Counted from the stretch's first letter, positions 18,008 through 25,844 are shown. The stretch: 64,000 bases of DNA from Clostridia bacterium (GCA_017466455.1 JAFTUD010000021.1:9586-73585); one strand, 5' to 3'. A program made the numbers and translations. The notes: a model not told the origin generated them from the letters alone.

Positions 18008-19627
18008 ATGAAAATTGGTGAAAAAATTACGCTACTTAGAATGAATAAGGATATTTCACAAGAGGCGCTTGCCGAGATGCTTGGTGTTTCAAGGCAGTCG
18101 GTTTCAAAGTGGGAAATGGGCGGAGCACTTCCGCAGATTGACAAGGTGCTTCAGCTATCTAAGATTTTTGGAGCTTCTACTGATGAGCTTTTGCGCGATG
18201 AAATAGACATATCGGGCTTATCCGCCAAGCCGAAGAAAAATAAGTATTTCGGCACTGACGGATTTCGCGGTGAGGCAAATGCCTCTCTTACCTCTATGCA
18301 GGCTTACAAGGTTGGGCGGTTTCTTGGCTGGTATTTTTCATCAAGGCTAAGTGGCTGTACGAAGCCCGGATATCGCCCTCGCATTGTAATCGGAAAGGAC
18401 ACGCGCCGTTCAAGCTATATGCTTGAATATTCCATAGTTGCGGGAATTACCGCATCGGGGGCTGATGCCTATATGCTTCATGTAACGACAACGCCGAGCG
18501 TTTCCTATGTGACTCGCATGGACGGCTTTGACTGCGGTATTATGGTAACCGCCTCTCACAATCCTTATTTTGACAATGGCATTAAGGTTATAAATTCACA
18601 CGGAGAAAAGCTTGATGATGAAACGACTGCGCTTATTGAGGCGTACATTGACGGCGACCTTGCTACCCTTGGGGTAAGCGGTGATGACCTTCCCTTGGCA
18701 AGGCGTGCGGGAATTGGCTGTATTCACGACTATTCGGCGGGCAGAAATAGATATATTGGTTATTTGATTTCCATTGCCTCTAACTCGTACAAAAATTTAA
18801 AGATAGGTCTTGACTGCGCAAATGGGGCGTCGTGGTATATAGCTAATGCGGTATTCAGCGCGCTTGGTGCGCAAACATATGTTATCGGCAACGAGCCTGA
18901 CGGACTTAACATAAACGAGGGCTGTGGGTCAACGCACATTGAAAATCTTCAAAAATTAGTAAGGGAAAAGCACCTTGATATAGGCTTTGCGTTTGACGGC
19001 GATGCTGACAGGTGTCTTGCGGTTGATGAAAACGGTAATTTGGTTGACGGAGATGCTATAATTTACATTCTCGGCAAGCGATTGAAGACTAAGGGCACGC
19101 TAAATGACGACACGGTTGTTATGACGGTTATGTCAAACAGCGGATTTATTGCAAGCCTTGATAAGATAGGAATCAAATGCGTTCAGACCGCTGTGGGCGA
19201 CCGATTTGTATATGAGTGTATGCAAAATAATGATTATGCAATCGGCGGTGAGCAGTCAGGACACATTATTATGAAAAAATACGCCACAACGGGTGACGGA
19301 ATATTAACTGCCATTATGGTTGCCGAGGAAATTTGCGACTCTAAGGATACGCTTTCAAGGCTTGCCGAGCCGATAAAGCTTTATCCGCAGTATCTTCAAA
19401 GCATACATGTAAGGGACAAGGCGAGCGCTGTCAACGATGAGAATGTGAAGAAAACGGTTGAGGCGGTTGAGGGGCTTATAAATAAAAAAGGCAGAGTTCT
19501 TATCCGTCAAAGCGGAACTGAGCCTGTTATACGGGTTATGGTTGAGGCGCAGACGCATGAAAAATGCGTTGAATATACTAATATGATAATTGATGCGATT
19601 AAAGAGGGGGGTCACGCCATTGAATAA
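18008..19627 (+). CDS. glmM: XRE helix-turn-helix/phosphoglucosamine mutase fusion
   Basis: The chosen ATG at 18008 has AAGGAG 7 nt upstream and gives 539 residues. Residues 1-64 are a complete XRE (Cro/C1-type) helix-turn-helix, with SQEALAEMLGVSRQSVSKWE. From residue 79 comes a full phosphohexomutase: FGTDGFRGEA, active serine Ser183 in TASHNP, metal-binding DGDADR (330-335), sugar-binding GEQSGH (414-419) and phosphate-binding RQSGTEP (500-506). These match GlmM, which converts glucosamine-6-phosphate to glucosamine-1-phosphate for peptidoglycan precursors. Ordinary GlmM proteins (about 450 residues) lack the DNA-binding head. The next two genes (GlmU-like, NagB) act on the same sugar. A DNA-binding role is inferred. 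Confidence 0.92.
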   Translation: MKIGEKITLLRMNKDISQEALAEMLGVSRQSVSKWEMGGALPQIDKVLQLSKIFGASTDELLRDEIDISGLSAKPKKNKYFGTDGFRGEANASLTSMQAYKVGRFLGWYFSSRLSGCTKPGYRPRIVIGKDTRRSSYMLEYSIVAGITASGADAYMLHVTTTPSVSYVTRMDGFDCGIMVTASHNPYFDNGIKVINSHGEKLDDETTALIEAYIDGDLATLGVSGDDLPLARRAGIGCIHDYSAGRNRYIGYLISIASNSYKNLKIGLDCANGASWYIANAVFSALGAQTYVIGNEPDGLNINEGCGSTHIENLQKLVREKHLDIGFAFDGDADRCLAVDENGNLVDGDAIIYILGKRLKTKGTLNDDTVVMTVMSNSGFIASLDKIGIKCVQTAVGDRFVYECMQNNDYAIGGEQSGHIIMKKYATTGDGILTAIMVAEEICDSKDTLSRLAEPIKLYPQYLQSIHVRDKASAVNDENVKKTVEAVEGLINKKGRVLIRQSGTEPVIRVMVEAQTHEKCVEYTNMIIDAIKEGGHAIE

Positions 19628-20282
19628 GCTTGTTAAGACAAGGGAGCTATTCTCCTTTGTGCCTGAGCATCTTTTGCCTCTTTTTGAATCCTGCGAGTAT
19701 CCTTGGCAAATGCTTCCTAAAATAAAGGACCATATAGCTTATCTTATCAAAAGGGGGATATCGGGGTATACTCTTATCGGTGAAAATGTGCTTGTTGGCG
19801 AAAATGTGAAAATATATCCAACGGCTACAATAGAGGGTCCGGCAATCATAGGCTCGGGGTGTGAGGTGCGTCCCGGTGCGTTTATAAGAGGCTGTGTTAT
19901 AGCCGGTGAGGGGTGTGTAATCGGCAACTCCTCGGAATTAAAAAACTGTATTTTACTTGACAATGTGCAAATTCCGCATTATAATTATATAGGTGACTCC
20001 ATATTGGGAAGAAAGGCGCATACCGGTGCCGGCACTATATGCTCTAACCTCAAATCCGACGGAAAATCGGTTGTTATACACGGAGATATGGATTATGAAA
20101 CGGGCTTGCGCAAAATCGGCGGTATTCTTGCCGACGGTGCGGATGTGGGCTGTGGCGCTGTTATAAATCCCGGTACAATAATAGGGAAAAACACATCTGT
20201 TTATCCCTTGACCTCTCTGCGTGGAGTTTATCCTGCCGACTGCATTGTAAAGGCTACTGATGTGGTGGTGAAAAGAGTATAA
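19620..20282 (+). CDS. left-handed beta-helix acyl/nucleotidyltransferase-like protein, GlmU C-terminal-like
   Basis: A TTG at 19620 lies 8 nt after AAAGAGGGGGG and overlaps the GlmM stop, giving 220 residues. An ATG at 19590 is possible but has no site before it. Residues 50-150 contain hexapeptide repeats (TLIGENVLVGENVKIY, GPAIIGSGCEVRPGAFI) of a left-handed beta-helix. AHTGAGTICSNLKSDGK resembles the acetyl-transfer region of GlmU. The uridylyltransferase domain of GlmU is absent. Placed between glmM and nagB, it probably modifies a glucosamine phosphate, but the reaction is unproven. Confidence 0.8.
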   Translation: MNKLVKTRELFSFVPEHLLPLFESCEYPWQMLPKIKDHIAYLIKRGISGYTLIGENVLVGENVKIYPTATIEGPAIIGSGCEVRPGAFIRGCVIAGEGCVIGNSSELKNCILLDNVQIPHYNYIGDSILGRKAHTGAGTICSNLKSDGKSVVIHGDMDYETGLRKIGGILADGADVGCGAVINPGTIIGKNTSVYPLTSLRGVYPADCIVKATDVVVKRV

Positions 20283-20305
20283 ATTGTTTTTAAAGGAGAG
20301 CAAGA

Positions 20306-21016
20306 ATGAATTTTATTACGGTTAAATCATATGAGGAGCTTAGCGCGCGTGCTGCTATGATTATTTGTGGGCAGGTTGCTATTAAGCCGAATTGTGTGCT
20401 TGGTCTGGCAACGGGCTCTTCCCCTCTCGGAGCTTATGCGAAAATAGCTGAAAGGAACAAGGCGGGTGAGGTTGACTTTTCAAATGTTAAGTCGATCAAT
20501 CTTGATGAGTATGTTGGACTTAGCGGTGAGCATGACCAAAGCTATCGCTACTTTATGAACAACAACCTATTTAAGCATATAAACATCAATTTGAGCAATA
20601 CTTATGTACCAAACGGCTGCGCTGACGATGTAGATGCGGAATGCAAGGCTTATGATGAGCTAATTGCGCGCCTTGGCGGAATTGACCTTCAGCTTTTGGG
20701 CATTGGATATGACGGTCATATTGGATTTAACGAGCCTGACAGTTATTTTGAGAAGGCGACGCACAGGGTAACGCTTGACAGCTCTACTATTGAGGCAAAC
20801 TCACGCTTCTTTGCGAGCCGTGACGATGTTCCTAAAACCGCTATTACTATGGGTATGGGTGGCATTATGTCGGCAAAGAGAGTTCTTCTAATTGCGAATG
20901 GCAAGGGCAAAAAGGACATTATTGAAAAGGCGTTTTTTGGACCTATTACTCCTGAGGTTCCTGCATCTATTCTTCAGTTGCACCCCGACCTTACTGTAAT
21001 TTACAGTGAAAATTAA
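20306..21016 (+). CDS. nagB: glucosamine-6-phosphate deaminase
   Basis: The protein has 236 residues, typical of NagB. LGLATGSSPLGAY binds the sugar phosphate. The catalytic set matches the E. coli enzyme with a constant offset of five residues: Asp67 (LDEYVGL), Asp136 and His138 (GYDGHIGFNEP), and Glu143. It converts glucosamine-6-phosphate to fructose-6-phosphate and ammonia, opposing or feeding the GlmM branch encoded two genes upstream. AAAGGAGAG precedes the ATG. The gene closes the operon ahead of a strong terminator. Confidence 0.95.
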   Translation: MNFITVKSYEELSARAAMIICGQVAIKPNCVLGLATGSSPLGAYAKIAERNKAGEVDFSNVKSINLDEYVGLSGEHDQSYRYFMNNNLFKHININLSNTYVPNGCADDVDAECKAYDELIARLGGIDLQLLGIGYDGHIGFNEPDSYFEKATHRVTLDSSTIEANSRFFASRDDVPKTAITMGMGGIMSAKRVLLIANGKGKKDIIEKAFFGPITPEVPASILQLHPDLTVIYSEN

Positions 21017-21036
21017 GGCTTATAATAAATTCACAT

Positions 21037-21066
21037 AAAAAAGCACTCCGAGAGGAGTGCTTTTTG
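21037..21066 (+). terminator. intrinsic terminator after nagB
   Basis: The hairpin GCACTCC-gaga-GGAGTGC is followed by TTTTTG. Confidence 0.92.
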
Positions 21067-21138
21067 TTTTGATGGTGAGCCGTAGGCGTGTCTAATGATA
21101 CACACTTCCACGCCCTGTATTTCCTTAAAAACGCCCGA

Positions 21139-21163
21139 AAGTGTCGCATTTTGGCACTTTTTT
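21139..21163 (+). terminator. second terminator-like hairpin downstream of nagB
   Basis: AAGTGTC pairs with GGCACTT (one G-U pair) and is followed by a U-run. No gene is recognised between this and the previous terminator. The stretch 21067-21272 holds no convincing coding sequence. Confidence 0.5.
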
Positions 21164-21272
21164 CTTGCTTTTTGAGGCTCGGTTAGACTAATAATGAAAG
21201 CCTGATTTCGAACCCACTTCCAAGGGGATTTGCAGCTTGGAGAGCATGGAAGGAACTGCTATTGTAATGATA

Positions 21273-23561
21273 TTACTTTGAATCGAGTTTCTTTCTCCCT
21301 GAACAATATGGACAACCACGACCATTGTTTCTGTTTTGTATTTTTGATTCCCATTCGTGCCCTTTTTGACATTTCCACCAAACTTTTTTGTCGCTATTTG
21401 GAAATACATGCGCTGGAGTTAACTCGGCGTTTTTTTCGTAATTCCATTCACTTGCTAAAATAGGATTAATCGTTTGTAAATCGTTCTTACCCTTGATAAG
21501 TCTTTGCCCTGAGCAATACGGACAACCATTCCCTCTAGTCCTATCGTTTATAATAGCTTGCCATTCATGACCATTTTTACATTTCCACCAAACTTTTTTG
21601 TTACTACTAGGAGTTACTTCTGCAGGTGTCAATAAATTATTTTTTTCAAAATTCCATTCGCTTGCTAAAGAAGGATTTATTGTTTGTAAATCATTAAACC
21701 CTTTTAAAGTCTTTCTACTTGAACAATAAGGACAATCTGTGCCATTACTTCTGTGGTTTATGGTGGCTTGCCATTCGTGGCCTTTATCACAAATCCACCA
21801 AACCTTTTTTCCACTGTGTTCAGTAAAATCTTTTGGTTTCATTTCTCCGTTCTTTTTATAATTCCATTCGTGTGCTAAATGTGGATTTTTTGTTGTTAAA
21901 TCATTGAATCCTATTAAAACTTTTCGTCCAGAGCAATATGGGCACCTATTTCCGTTAGTTATGTCACTTATCAAGGCTTGCCATTCGTGGCCTTTATCGC
22001 AAATCCACCATACTTTTTTTCCACTGTGTACAGTAAAATTTTCAGGCTTCGACGGGGCATTTTTTTCGTAATTCCAAAGATTTACTACATTTGGCATTAA
22101 TGTAGCTAAATCATTAATGCCTTTTATTGCTTTTTGCCCAGAACAATAAGGGCAACCATCACCACGATTATTTCTATGGCTTATTGTAGCTTGCCACTCA
22201 TGTCCTTTGCTACAAATCCACCATACTTTTTTGCTACTATTAGCAGTAAAAGATTCTGGTCTTAATTTGCCATTTTTTTCGTAATTCCATTCTTTTGCAA
22301 TTTTAGGGTTAGAAACCAAAAGAGAATTTTCCTTTTCTCTGTATTCGCGTAAATTTTCTATTTCAATGCTATCTCTTTTGAGGTTAATGTCTAAATCTTT
22401 ATTGATTATTTCGCTTAAAACCTTTTCTATGGCAACTTGTAAATCCTTGTAATAATTATTTATAACAAAATCTATAGAACTATCATTTAGCGATGGTAAA
22501 CCTTCTCGTATTCTATACAGTTTGATTCCATCTTTTTTACATTTTGCATTTTTTTCTAAATCTTTTTCCGCCTTGTTTTTATGCCAAAATCCACCATCAT
22601 ATTCAATGGCAATTTTTGCTGAAGGAATATAAATATCTAATTCATACCCAAGTTCTCTATACGAATGTATAACATCAAGTCCATATTTTTTTAAATAATA
22701 CTCTATTGCATACTCAGATAATGAAGTCTTTCTTTCTGTATCACAAATTGGGCATCCAACACCAGCATTTCTGCTTGCTATCACAGCTTGCCATTCGTGG
22801 CCTTTGTTGCATTTCCACCACACTTTGTAATGACTACTAGGCAAGACATCAAAAGGTGTCAATGAGGTGTTCTTTTCGTAGTGCCACTCGTTTGCCAAAA
22901 TTGGATTGACTGTAGCTAAATCATTATATCCTTGGAACGCTTTTTTATTTGCACAATAAGGACAGTTGTTACCATAGCTTCTATTTGCTATAGAGGCTTG
23001 CCACTCGTGCCCTTTTTCGCATTTCCACCATACTTTTTTACTACTACCAACGCTGATTTTTTCTGGTCTTAGTTTAGCGTTCTTTTCATAATTCCATTCT
23101 TTTGCCAAAGCTGGATTGACTGTAGCTAAATCATTGTATCCTTTAATTATTAATTTGTTTGCGCAATATGGACATCCAACACCATTGTTTCTGCCGGCAA
23201 TTACAGCTTGCCACTCATGTCCCTTACTACATTTCCACCATACTTTAATGCCACTGTTAGCGGTAAAATTCTCAGGTTTTAAATCACCATTTCTTATATA
23301 ATTCCATTCCTTTGCCAACATTGGATTGATTGTTTTTAAATCATTGATGCCAGCCATTGCAATTTTCCCAGAACAATATGGGCATCCATTGCCTTTGCTT
23401 CTATTATTTATCATAGCTTGCCATTCGTGGCCTTTACTGCAAATCCACCAAACCTTTTTGCCACTACCAAGAGTTATTTTTGACGGGTCAATGCCCATAT
23501 TCTTTTCATAGTTCCATTCAGCCATTAATTTGGGATTATCAATTAAGTATTTCTTTTCCAT
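21273..23561 (-). CDS. nine-module zinc-ribbon protein with central Vsr-like endonuclease domain
   Basis: The 762-residue protein has nine near-identical modules of about 70 residues: four at 1-275 and five at about 405-762. Each has a NPxLAxEWNYEKN head, a KVWWKCxKGHEWQA core and CPYC(S/A), giving Cys-x4-His...Cys-x2-Cys as a probable zinc site. Between modules 4 and 5 is a domain with SEYAIEYYLKKYG, ELDIYIPSAKIAIEYDGGFWH and KLYRIRE. This is the PD-(D/E)XK core of Vsr/DUF559-type endonucleases, with the acidic pair ELD and EYD. No signal peptide is present. The architecture suggests repeated nucleic-acid contacts around one nuclease. The biological target is unknown. A clear promoter (23590-23618) and a GGGGGA site before the ATG support the start. 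Confidence 0.87.
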   Translation of the reverse strand: MEKKYLIDNPKLMAEWNYEKNMGIDPSKITLGSGKKVWWICSKGHEWQAMINNRSKGNGCPYCSGKIAMAGINDLKTINPMLAKEWNYIRNGDLKPENFTANSGIKVWWKCSKGHEWQAVIAGRNNGVGCPYCANKLIIKGYNDLATVNPALAKEWNYEKNAKLRPEKISVGSSKKVWWKCEKGHEWQASIANRSYGNNCPYCANKKAFQGYNDLATVNPILANEWHYEKNTSLTPFDVLPSSHYKVWWKCNKGHEWQAVIASRNAGVGCPICDTERKTSLSEYAIEYYLKKYGLDVIHSYRELGYELDIYIPSAKIAIEYDGGFWHKNKAEKDLEKNAKCKKDGIKLYRIREGLPSLNDSSIDFVINNYYKDLQVAIEKVLSEIINKDLDINLKRDSIEIENLREYREKENSLLVSNPKIAKEWNYEKNGKLRPESFTANSSKKVWWICSKGHEWQATISHRNNRGDGCPYCSGQKAIKGINDLATLMPNVVNLWNYEKNAPSKPENFTVHSGKKVWWICDKGHEWQALISDITNGNRCPYCSGRKVLIGFNDLTTKNPHLAHEWNYKKNGEMKPKDFTEHSGKKVWWICDKGHEWQATINHRSNGTDCPYCSSRKTLKGFNDLQTINPSLASEWNFEKNNLLTPAEVTPSSNKKVWWKCKNGHEWQAIINDRTRGNGCPYCSGQRLIKGKNDLQTINPILASEWNYEKNAELTPAHVFPNSDKKVWWKCQKGHEWESKIQNRNNGRGCPYCSGRKKLDSK

Positions 23562-23589
23562 AAAATCCCCCTTTTGTGATGTTTACTTA

Positions 23590-23618
23590 ATTATAGCACA
23601 CAAATATTTTCTTGTAAA
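23590..23618 (-). promoter_or_regulatory. sigma-70-type promoter of the zinc-ribbon nuclease gene
   Basis: TTTACA (complement of 23613-23618) and TATAAT (complement of 23590-23595) have 17-bp spacing. Confidence 0.75.
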
Positions 23619-23639
23619 GTTTTTGATGTACTTAAATCG

Positions 23640-23911
23640 CGACAATTAAAATTTAGAGTGCCCGTACTTTTGCTGGGCAAAAGCAAGCGGGAAGGCTCCC
23701 GAAGGGAGCATTAGTAGCGAACCCGATTTTCTCAATTTAGTGGGTGCGAGCAAGCAAATTTTCGTAAATCAAGAGCAAACGAAAATTTGTACGGGAAGAT
23801 GCCCTGTCTTGCAAGGTTCCGACACGGAACGACAGGGCATGAACCACGAACCCGATTCGTGCGAGCACGAAGATGGGCGAGATTCCTCGTACGGAGTCGC
23901 CAAAAGAAAAA
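23640..23911. other. structured noncoding repeat-like element next to tRNA genes
   Basis: The region is rich in short inverted repeats: TTTGCTGGGCAAA, GGCTCCCgaaGGGAGC, GAAAATTTG with CAAATTTTC, and GCCCTGTC with GACAGGGC. It can be read through in several frames, but the frames run straight into the tRNA gene and look like no protein. It resembles the dispersed structured elements found downstream of clostridial tRNA genes. Confidence 0.55.
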
Positions 23912-23935
23912 CAAAAAAGACACCGAATTGGTGTC
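23912..23935 (-). terminator. terminator of the tRNA-Met/tRNA-Glu transcript
   Basis: On the minus strand GACACC-aattc-GGTGTC is followed by TTTTTTGTTTTT, 12 bp past the tRNA-Glu 3' end. Confidence 0.88.
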
Positions 23936-23946
23936 TTTCTTGTTTT

Positions 23947-24021
23947 TGGTGACCCGTACGGGAATCGAACCCATGTTACAGCCGTGAAAGGGCCGTGTCT
24001 TAACCGCTTGACCAACGGGCC
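23947..24021 (-). tRNA. tRNA-Glu (UUC)
   Basis: The minus-strand sequence begins GGCCCGTTGGTCAAGCGG and folds into a cloverleaf. The anticodon stem is CGGCC/GGCTG around the loop CTTTCAC (anticodon TTC). The T arm is GGGTTCGATTCCC, the acceptor ends ACGGGTC plus A, and CCA is encoded. Confidence 0.96.
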
Positions 24022-24024
24022 GAA

Positions 24025-24100
24025 TGGTGGCGGAAAATGGATTTGAACCGTTGACCTGCCGGGTATGAACCGGATGCTCTAGCCACTGAGCTATTCCGCC
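24025..24100 (-). tRNA. tRNA-Met (CAU), elongator type
   Basis: The minus-strand sequence begins GGCGGAATAGCTCAGTGG. The anticodon stem CCGG/CCGG surrounds loop TTCATAC (anticodon CAT), with T loop GGTTCAAATCC and an encoded CCA. The 1-72 pair is G-C, which excludes the initiator tRNA. A tRNA-Ile with lysidine-modified CAU cannot be fully excluded. Confidence 0.93.
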
Positions 24101-24119
24101 ATTCGTTTAATGCCACGCT

Positions 24120-24148
24120 ATTATATCATATCTTTTTTAGATTGTCAA
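24120..24148 (-). promoter_or_regulatory. promoter of the tRNA-Met/tRNA-Glu transcript
   Basis: Consensus TTGACA (complement of 24143-24148) and TATAAT (complement of 24120-24125) have 17-bp spacing. Confidence 0.88.
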
Positions 24149-24281
24149 CATATTTTTGAAAAAATCCTAATTTTTTTTAAATAATGCTTTTTTTGTCGTT
24201 TCTTCCTTATGCTTTGCCTTGATTATCACTTAGCGTGTGATAAAATATTTATGATAATACTTATACTTACGAGGGAATTTT

Positions 24282-24490
24282 ATGAAAACGCCTTATATAT
24301 GGGAAGGTGGCAGGTGCTTTTTAAGGCGCACGATAGAAATTGGCATCTTTTTGGGATTATGGGCTTTAAGGGTGGAGCGCCAAATGAGCGCTATTTCGTA
24401 CACGGGGTCGGCTCTTCTCTGCTTTTACCGATGAGAGAGGAAGGACAGGAGATTGACCGAGGCACGCTTGAGTGGAAGGAAGATAACTAA
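24282..24490 (+). pseudogene. small unrecognised gene, possibly frameshifted
   Basis: The ATG at 24282 has a GAGGGA site 6 nt upstream, but its frame (MKTPYIWEGGR...) closes after 50 codons. A different frame that overlaps it stays open to the TAA at 24490 and reads WQVLFKAHDRNWHLFGIMGF, then GGAPNERYFVHGVGSSLLLP. The second frame looks more protein-like, while the first has the translation signal. A single indel near 24312 would join them into a protein of about 70 residues. A strong terminator follows directly, so the region is probably transcribed. No family is recognised. It may instead be an intact gene using an ATG at 24254 or 24302. Confidence 0.35.
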
Positions 24491-24494
24491 ACTT

Positions 24495-24527
24495 AAAATA
24501 GCTATTGCTGAGGCAATAGCTATTTTT
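24495..24527. terminator. bidirectional intrinsic terminator
   Basis: AAAATAGCTATTGC and GCAATAGCTATTTT pair around TGAG. It serves the small plus-strand gene and the convergent thioesterase gene. Confidence 0.9.
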
Positions 24528-24529
24528 GA

Positions 24530-24913
24530 TTATTTACCAAGCTTTGAGCTTGTTTTTGCCATGAATTTTTCGCTACCGACTACAAATCTTTCGTGAGTTC
24601 CCTCGCCGATTAAGCCACACTCATCGTAGGCTTTTAGATCAAATGAAATTTTCCTTCCGTCTACTGCGGTGACGGTGGCTACTGCCCTTACCCTCATACC
24701 GACGGGGGTGGCGCTAACATGGCTGATATTTAGTGATGTGCCGACTGTTGTATTTCCCTCACCGATGTCATTAAGCACGCATTTATAGGCACATTCCTCC
24801 ATAAGAGCGCACATTCTTGGGGTGGCAAGCACCAAAAGCTCTCCACTGCCGACGCTTTTTGCGGTGTCGCTCTCGCCAACTGTAATTTCAATAGTAAATT
24901 CTTTTCCTAACAT
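24530..24913 (-). CDS. hotdog-fold thioesterase, fluoroacetyl-CoA thioesterase (FlK)-like
   Basis: From the ATG at 24913, chosen for GAGGTG 7 nt upstream, the protein has 127 residues. A longer in-frame start would overlap the upstream regulator gene. VGSGELLVLATPRMCALMEE, with an acidic residue in the central helix, and TTVGTSLNISHVSATPVG match the FlK-like branch of single-domain hotdog thioesterases. These cleave short acyl-CoAs or remove dead-end acyl thioesters. It follows the XRE membrane regulator gene by 23 bp on the same strand, so the two are probably co-transcribed. The natural substrate is unknown. Confidence 0.82.
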   Translation of the reverse strand: MLGKEFTIEITVGESDTAKSVGSGELLVLATPRMCALMEECAYKCVLNDIGEGNTTVGTSLNISHVSATPVGMRVRAVATVTAVDGRKISFDLKAYDECGLIGEGTHERFVVGSEKFMAKTSSKLGK

Positions 24914-24936
24914 TGATTTCACCTCGTTACCTACTA

Positions 24937-25548
24937 TTACATGATTATTTTCTTCTTCATTATAAATATCATTACGCAGATTAGCTGAAGCGGAACGCCG
25001 ACAAGGTAGATTGGCCAAAGAAGGTATCCGCCCAAGAGGAAGTGCAGGAACACTGCGGTAAGAAGCGCCCAAATAAGCACGCTACCCATAACGAGCTTGA
25101 ACACTCTGAGTCGCATACCGTATGAGGTGATAAACACCGCGCCGCAGGATGCGGGGATTGCCCAAATAAATGCCATCCAGTAATACTCGCCCTGCCCTAT
25201 TATTCCCGAATAGAGGAATACAATAGTTGCGACAATCCAAACGACCGCAACGGCAAGACCGAAGATACATGATCTAAATCCGAGCGAATTTTTAAGCTCG
25301 GGTGTCTGAGCGCTCGGCTCAAGAGCCTCGTCATCGTCACTGACAAGCGTATTCATATCTATTCCGTAAAAATCGCATAGCTGATACAGCACATTGATGT
25401 CGGGAAGGGTGTCTCCATGCTCCCATCTTGACACAGCCTTATCGGAATAATTGAGCTTTTCGGCAAGCTCCGCCTGTGTAAGTCCGCTTTGCTTTCTGAG
25501 TATACTAAGGTTCTTAGCGATTATGGGCTTTATGTCCTTTGCTTCCAT
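24937..25548 (-). CDS. XRE-family regulator with C-terminal membrane helices
   Basis: The protein has 203 residues. Residues 9-66 form an XRE helix-turn-helix (SGLTQAELAEKLNYSDKAVS, then RWEHGDTLPD). A short acidic linker precedes four hydrophobic segments (about 92-113, 122-143, 150-172 and 176-197). Such membrane-bound XRE regulators are common in Bacillota and may link DNA binding to an envelope signal. It is probably autoregulated: a 10-bp direct repeat overlaps its promoter -35 region (see 25712-25762). It shares a transcript with the downstream thioesterase gene. Confidence 0.85.
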   Translation of the reverse strand: MEAKDIKPIIAKNLSILRKQSGLTQAELAEKLNYSDKAVSRWEHGDTLPDINVLYQLCDFYGIDMNTLVSDDDEALEPSAQTPELKNSLGFRSCIFGLAVAVVWIVATIVFLYSGIIGQGEYYWMAFIWAIPASCGAVFITSYGMRLRVFKLVMGSVLIWALLTAVFLHFLLGGYLLWPIYLVGVPLQLICVMIFIMKKKIIM

Positions 25549-25711
25549 TTTTCCTCCTAAATTCAGTCCTATTTTTCTCTCTTTTCAGTGTAAAATCAAC
25601 TCTCATTTTCTGAGAATTGCATTTTTTGGCGTTAATTTTGACGAATTTTAGCTAAATTTTTACTAATTTTCAGTTTTTGATTTACACGAAATTTCTCGCA
25701 TATTTTTCTCT

Positions 25712-25740
25712 ATTATACACCTGCGCGCACGAAAAATCAA
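25712..25740 (-). promoter_or_regulatory. promoter of the membrane XRE regulator gene
   Basis: TTGATT (complement of 25735-25740) and TATAAT (complement of 25712-25717) have 17-bp spacing. Confidence 0.68.
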
Positions 25741-25794
25741 TACCTTTTGCGCGAAAAATCAAGTTTTCTCACTTTTGTAGAGTGTTTCTCTACA
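25731..25794. repeat. direct repeat and palindrome in the regulator/acyltransferase intergenic region
   Basis: GAAAAATCAA occurs at 25731-25740 and 25753-25762, exactly 22 bp apart (two helical turns) and overlapping the -35 element of the regulator gene. TGTAGAG-tgttt-CTCTACA (25776-25794) is a separate inverted repeat. These may be operators. The rest of 25549-25968 is AT-rich and shows no coding sequence. Confidence 0.5.
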
Positions 25795-25844
25795 ATTTTA
25801 AGAGCGCATGAACAAAAGTATAGAGTTGTTTTTTTAAAATGTCC

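Noticed and set aside
21195..21235. tRNA-like T-loop string GTTCGAAATC on the minus strand
   Set aside because: The flanking bases do not pair into a T stem and no acceptor or anticodon stem can be built.
21273..23561. Regularly spaced repeats of about 210 bp that could suggest a CRISPR or satellite array
   Set aside because: The repeats are protein-coding modules in a single long frame. Unit length and divergence do not fit CRISPR, and no cas gene is near.
23732..24015. Short open frames running through the tRNA-Glu gene and its downstream region
   Set aside because: They translate tRNA sequence and a structured repeat. Similar spurious peptides are frequent beside tRNA genes.
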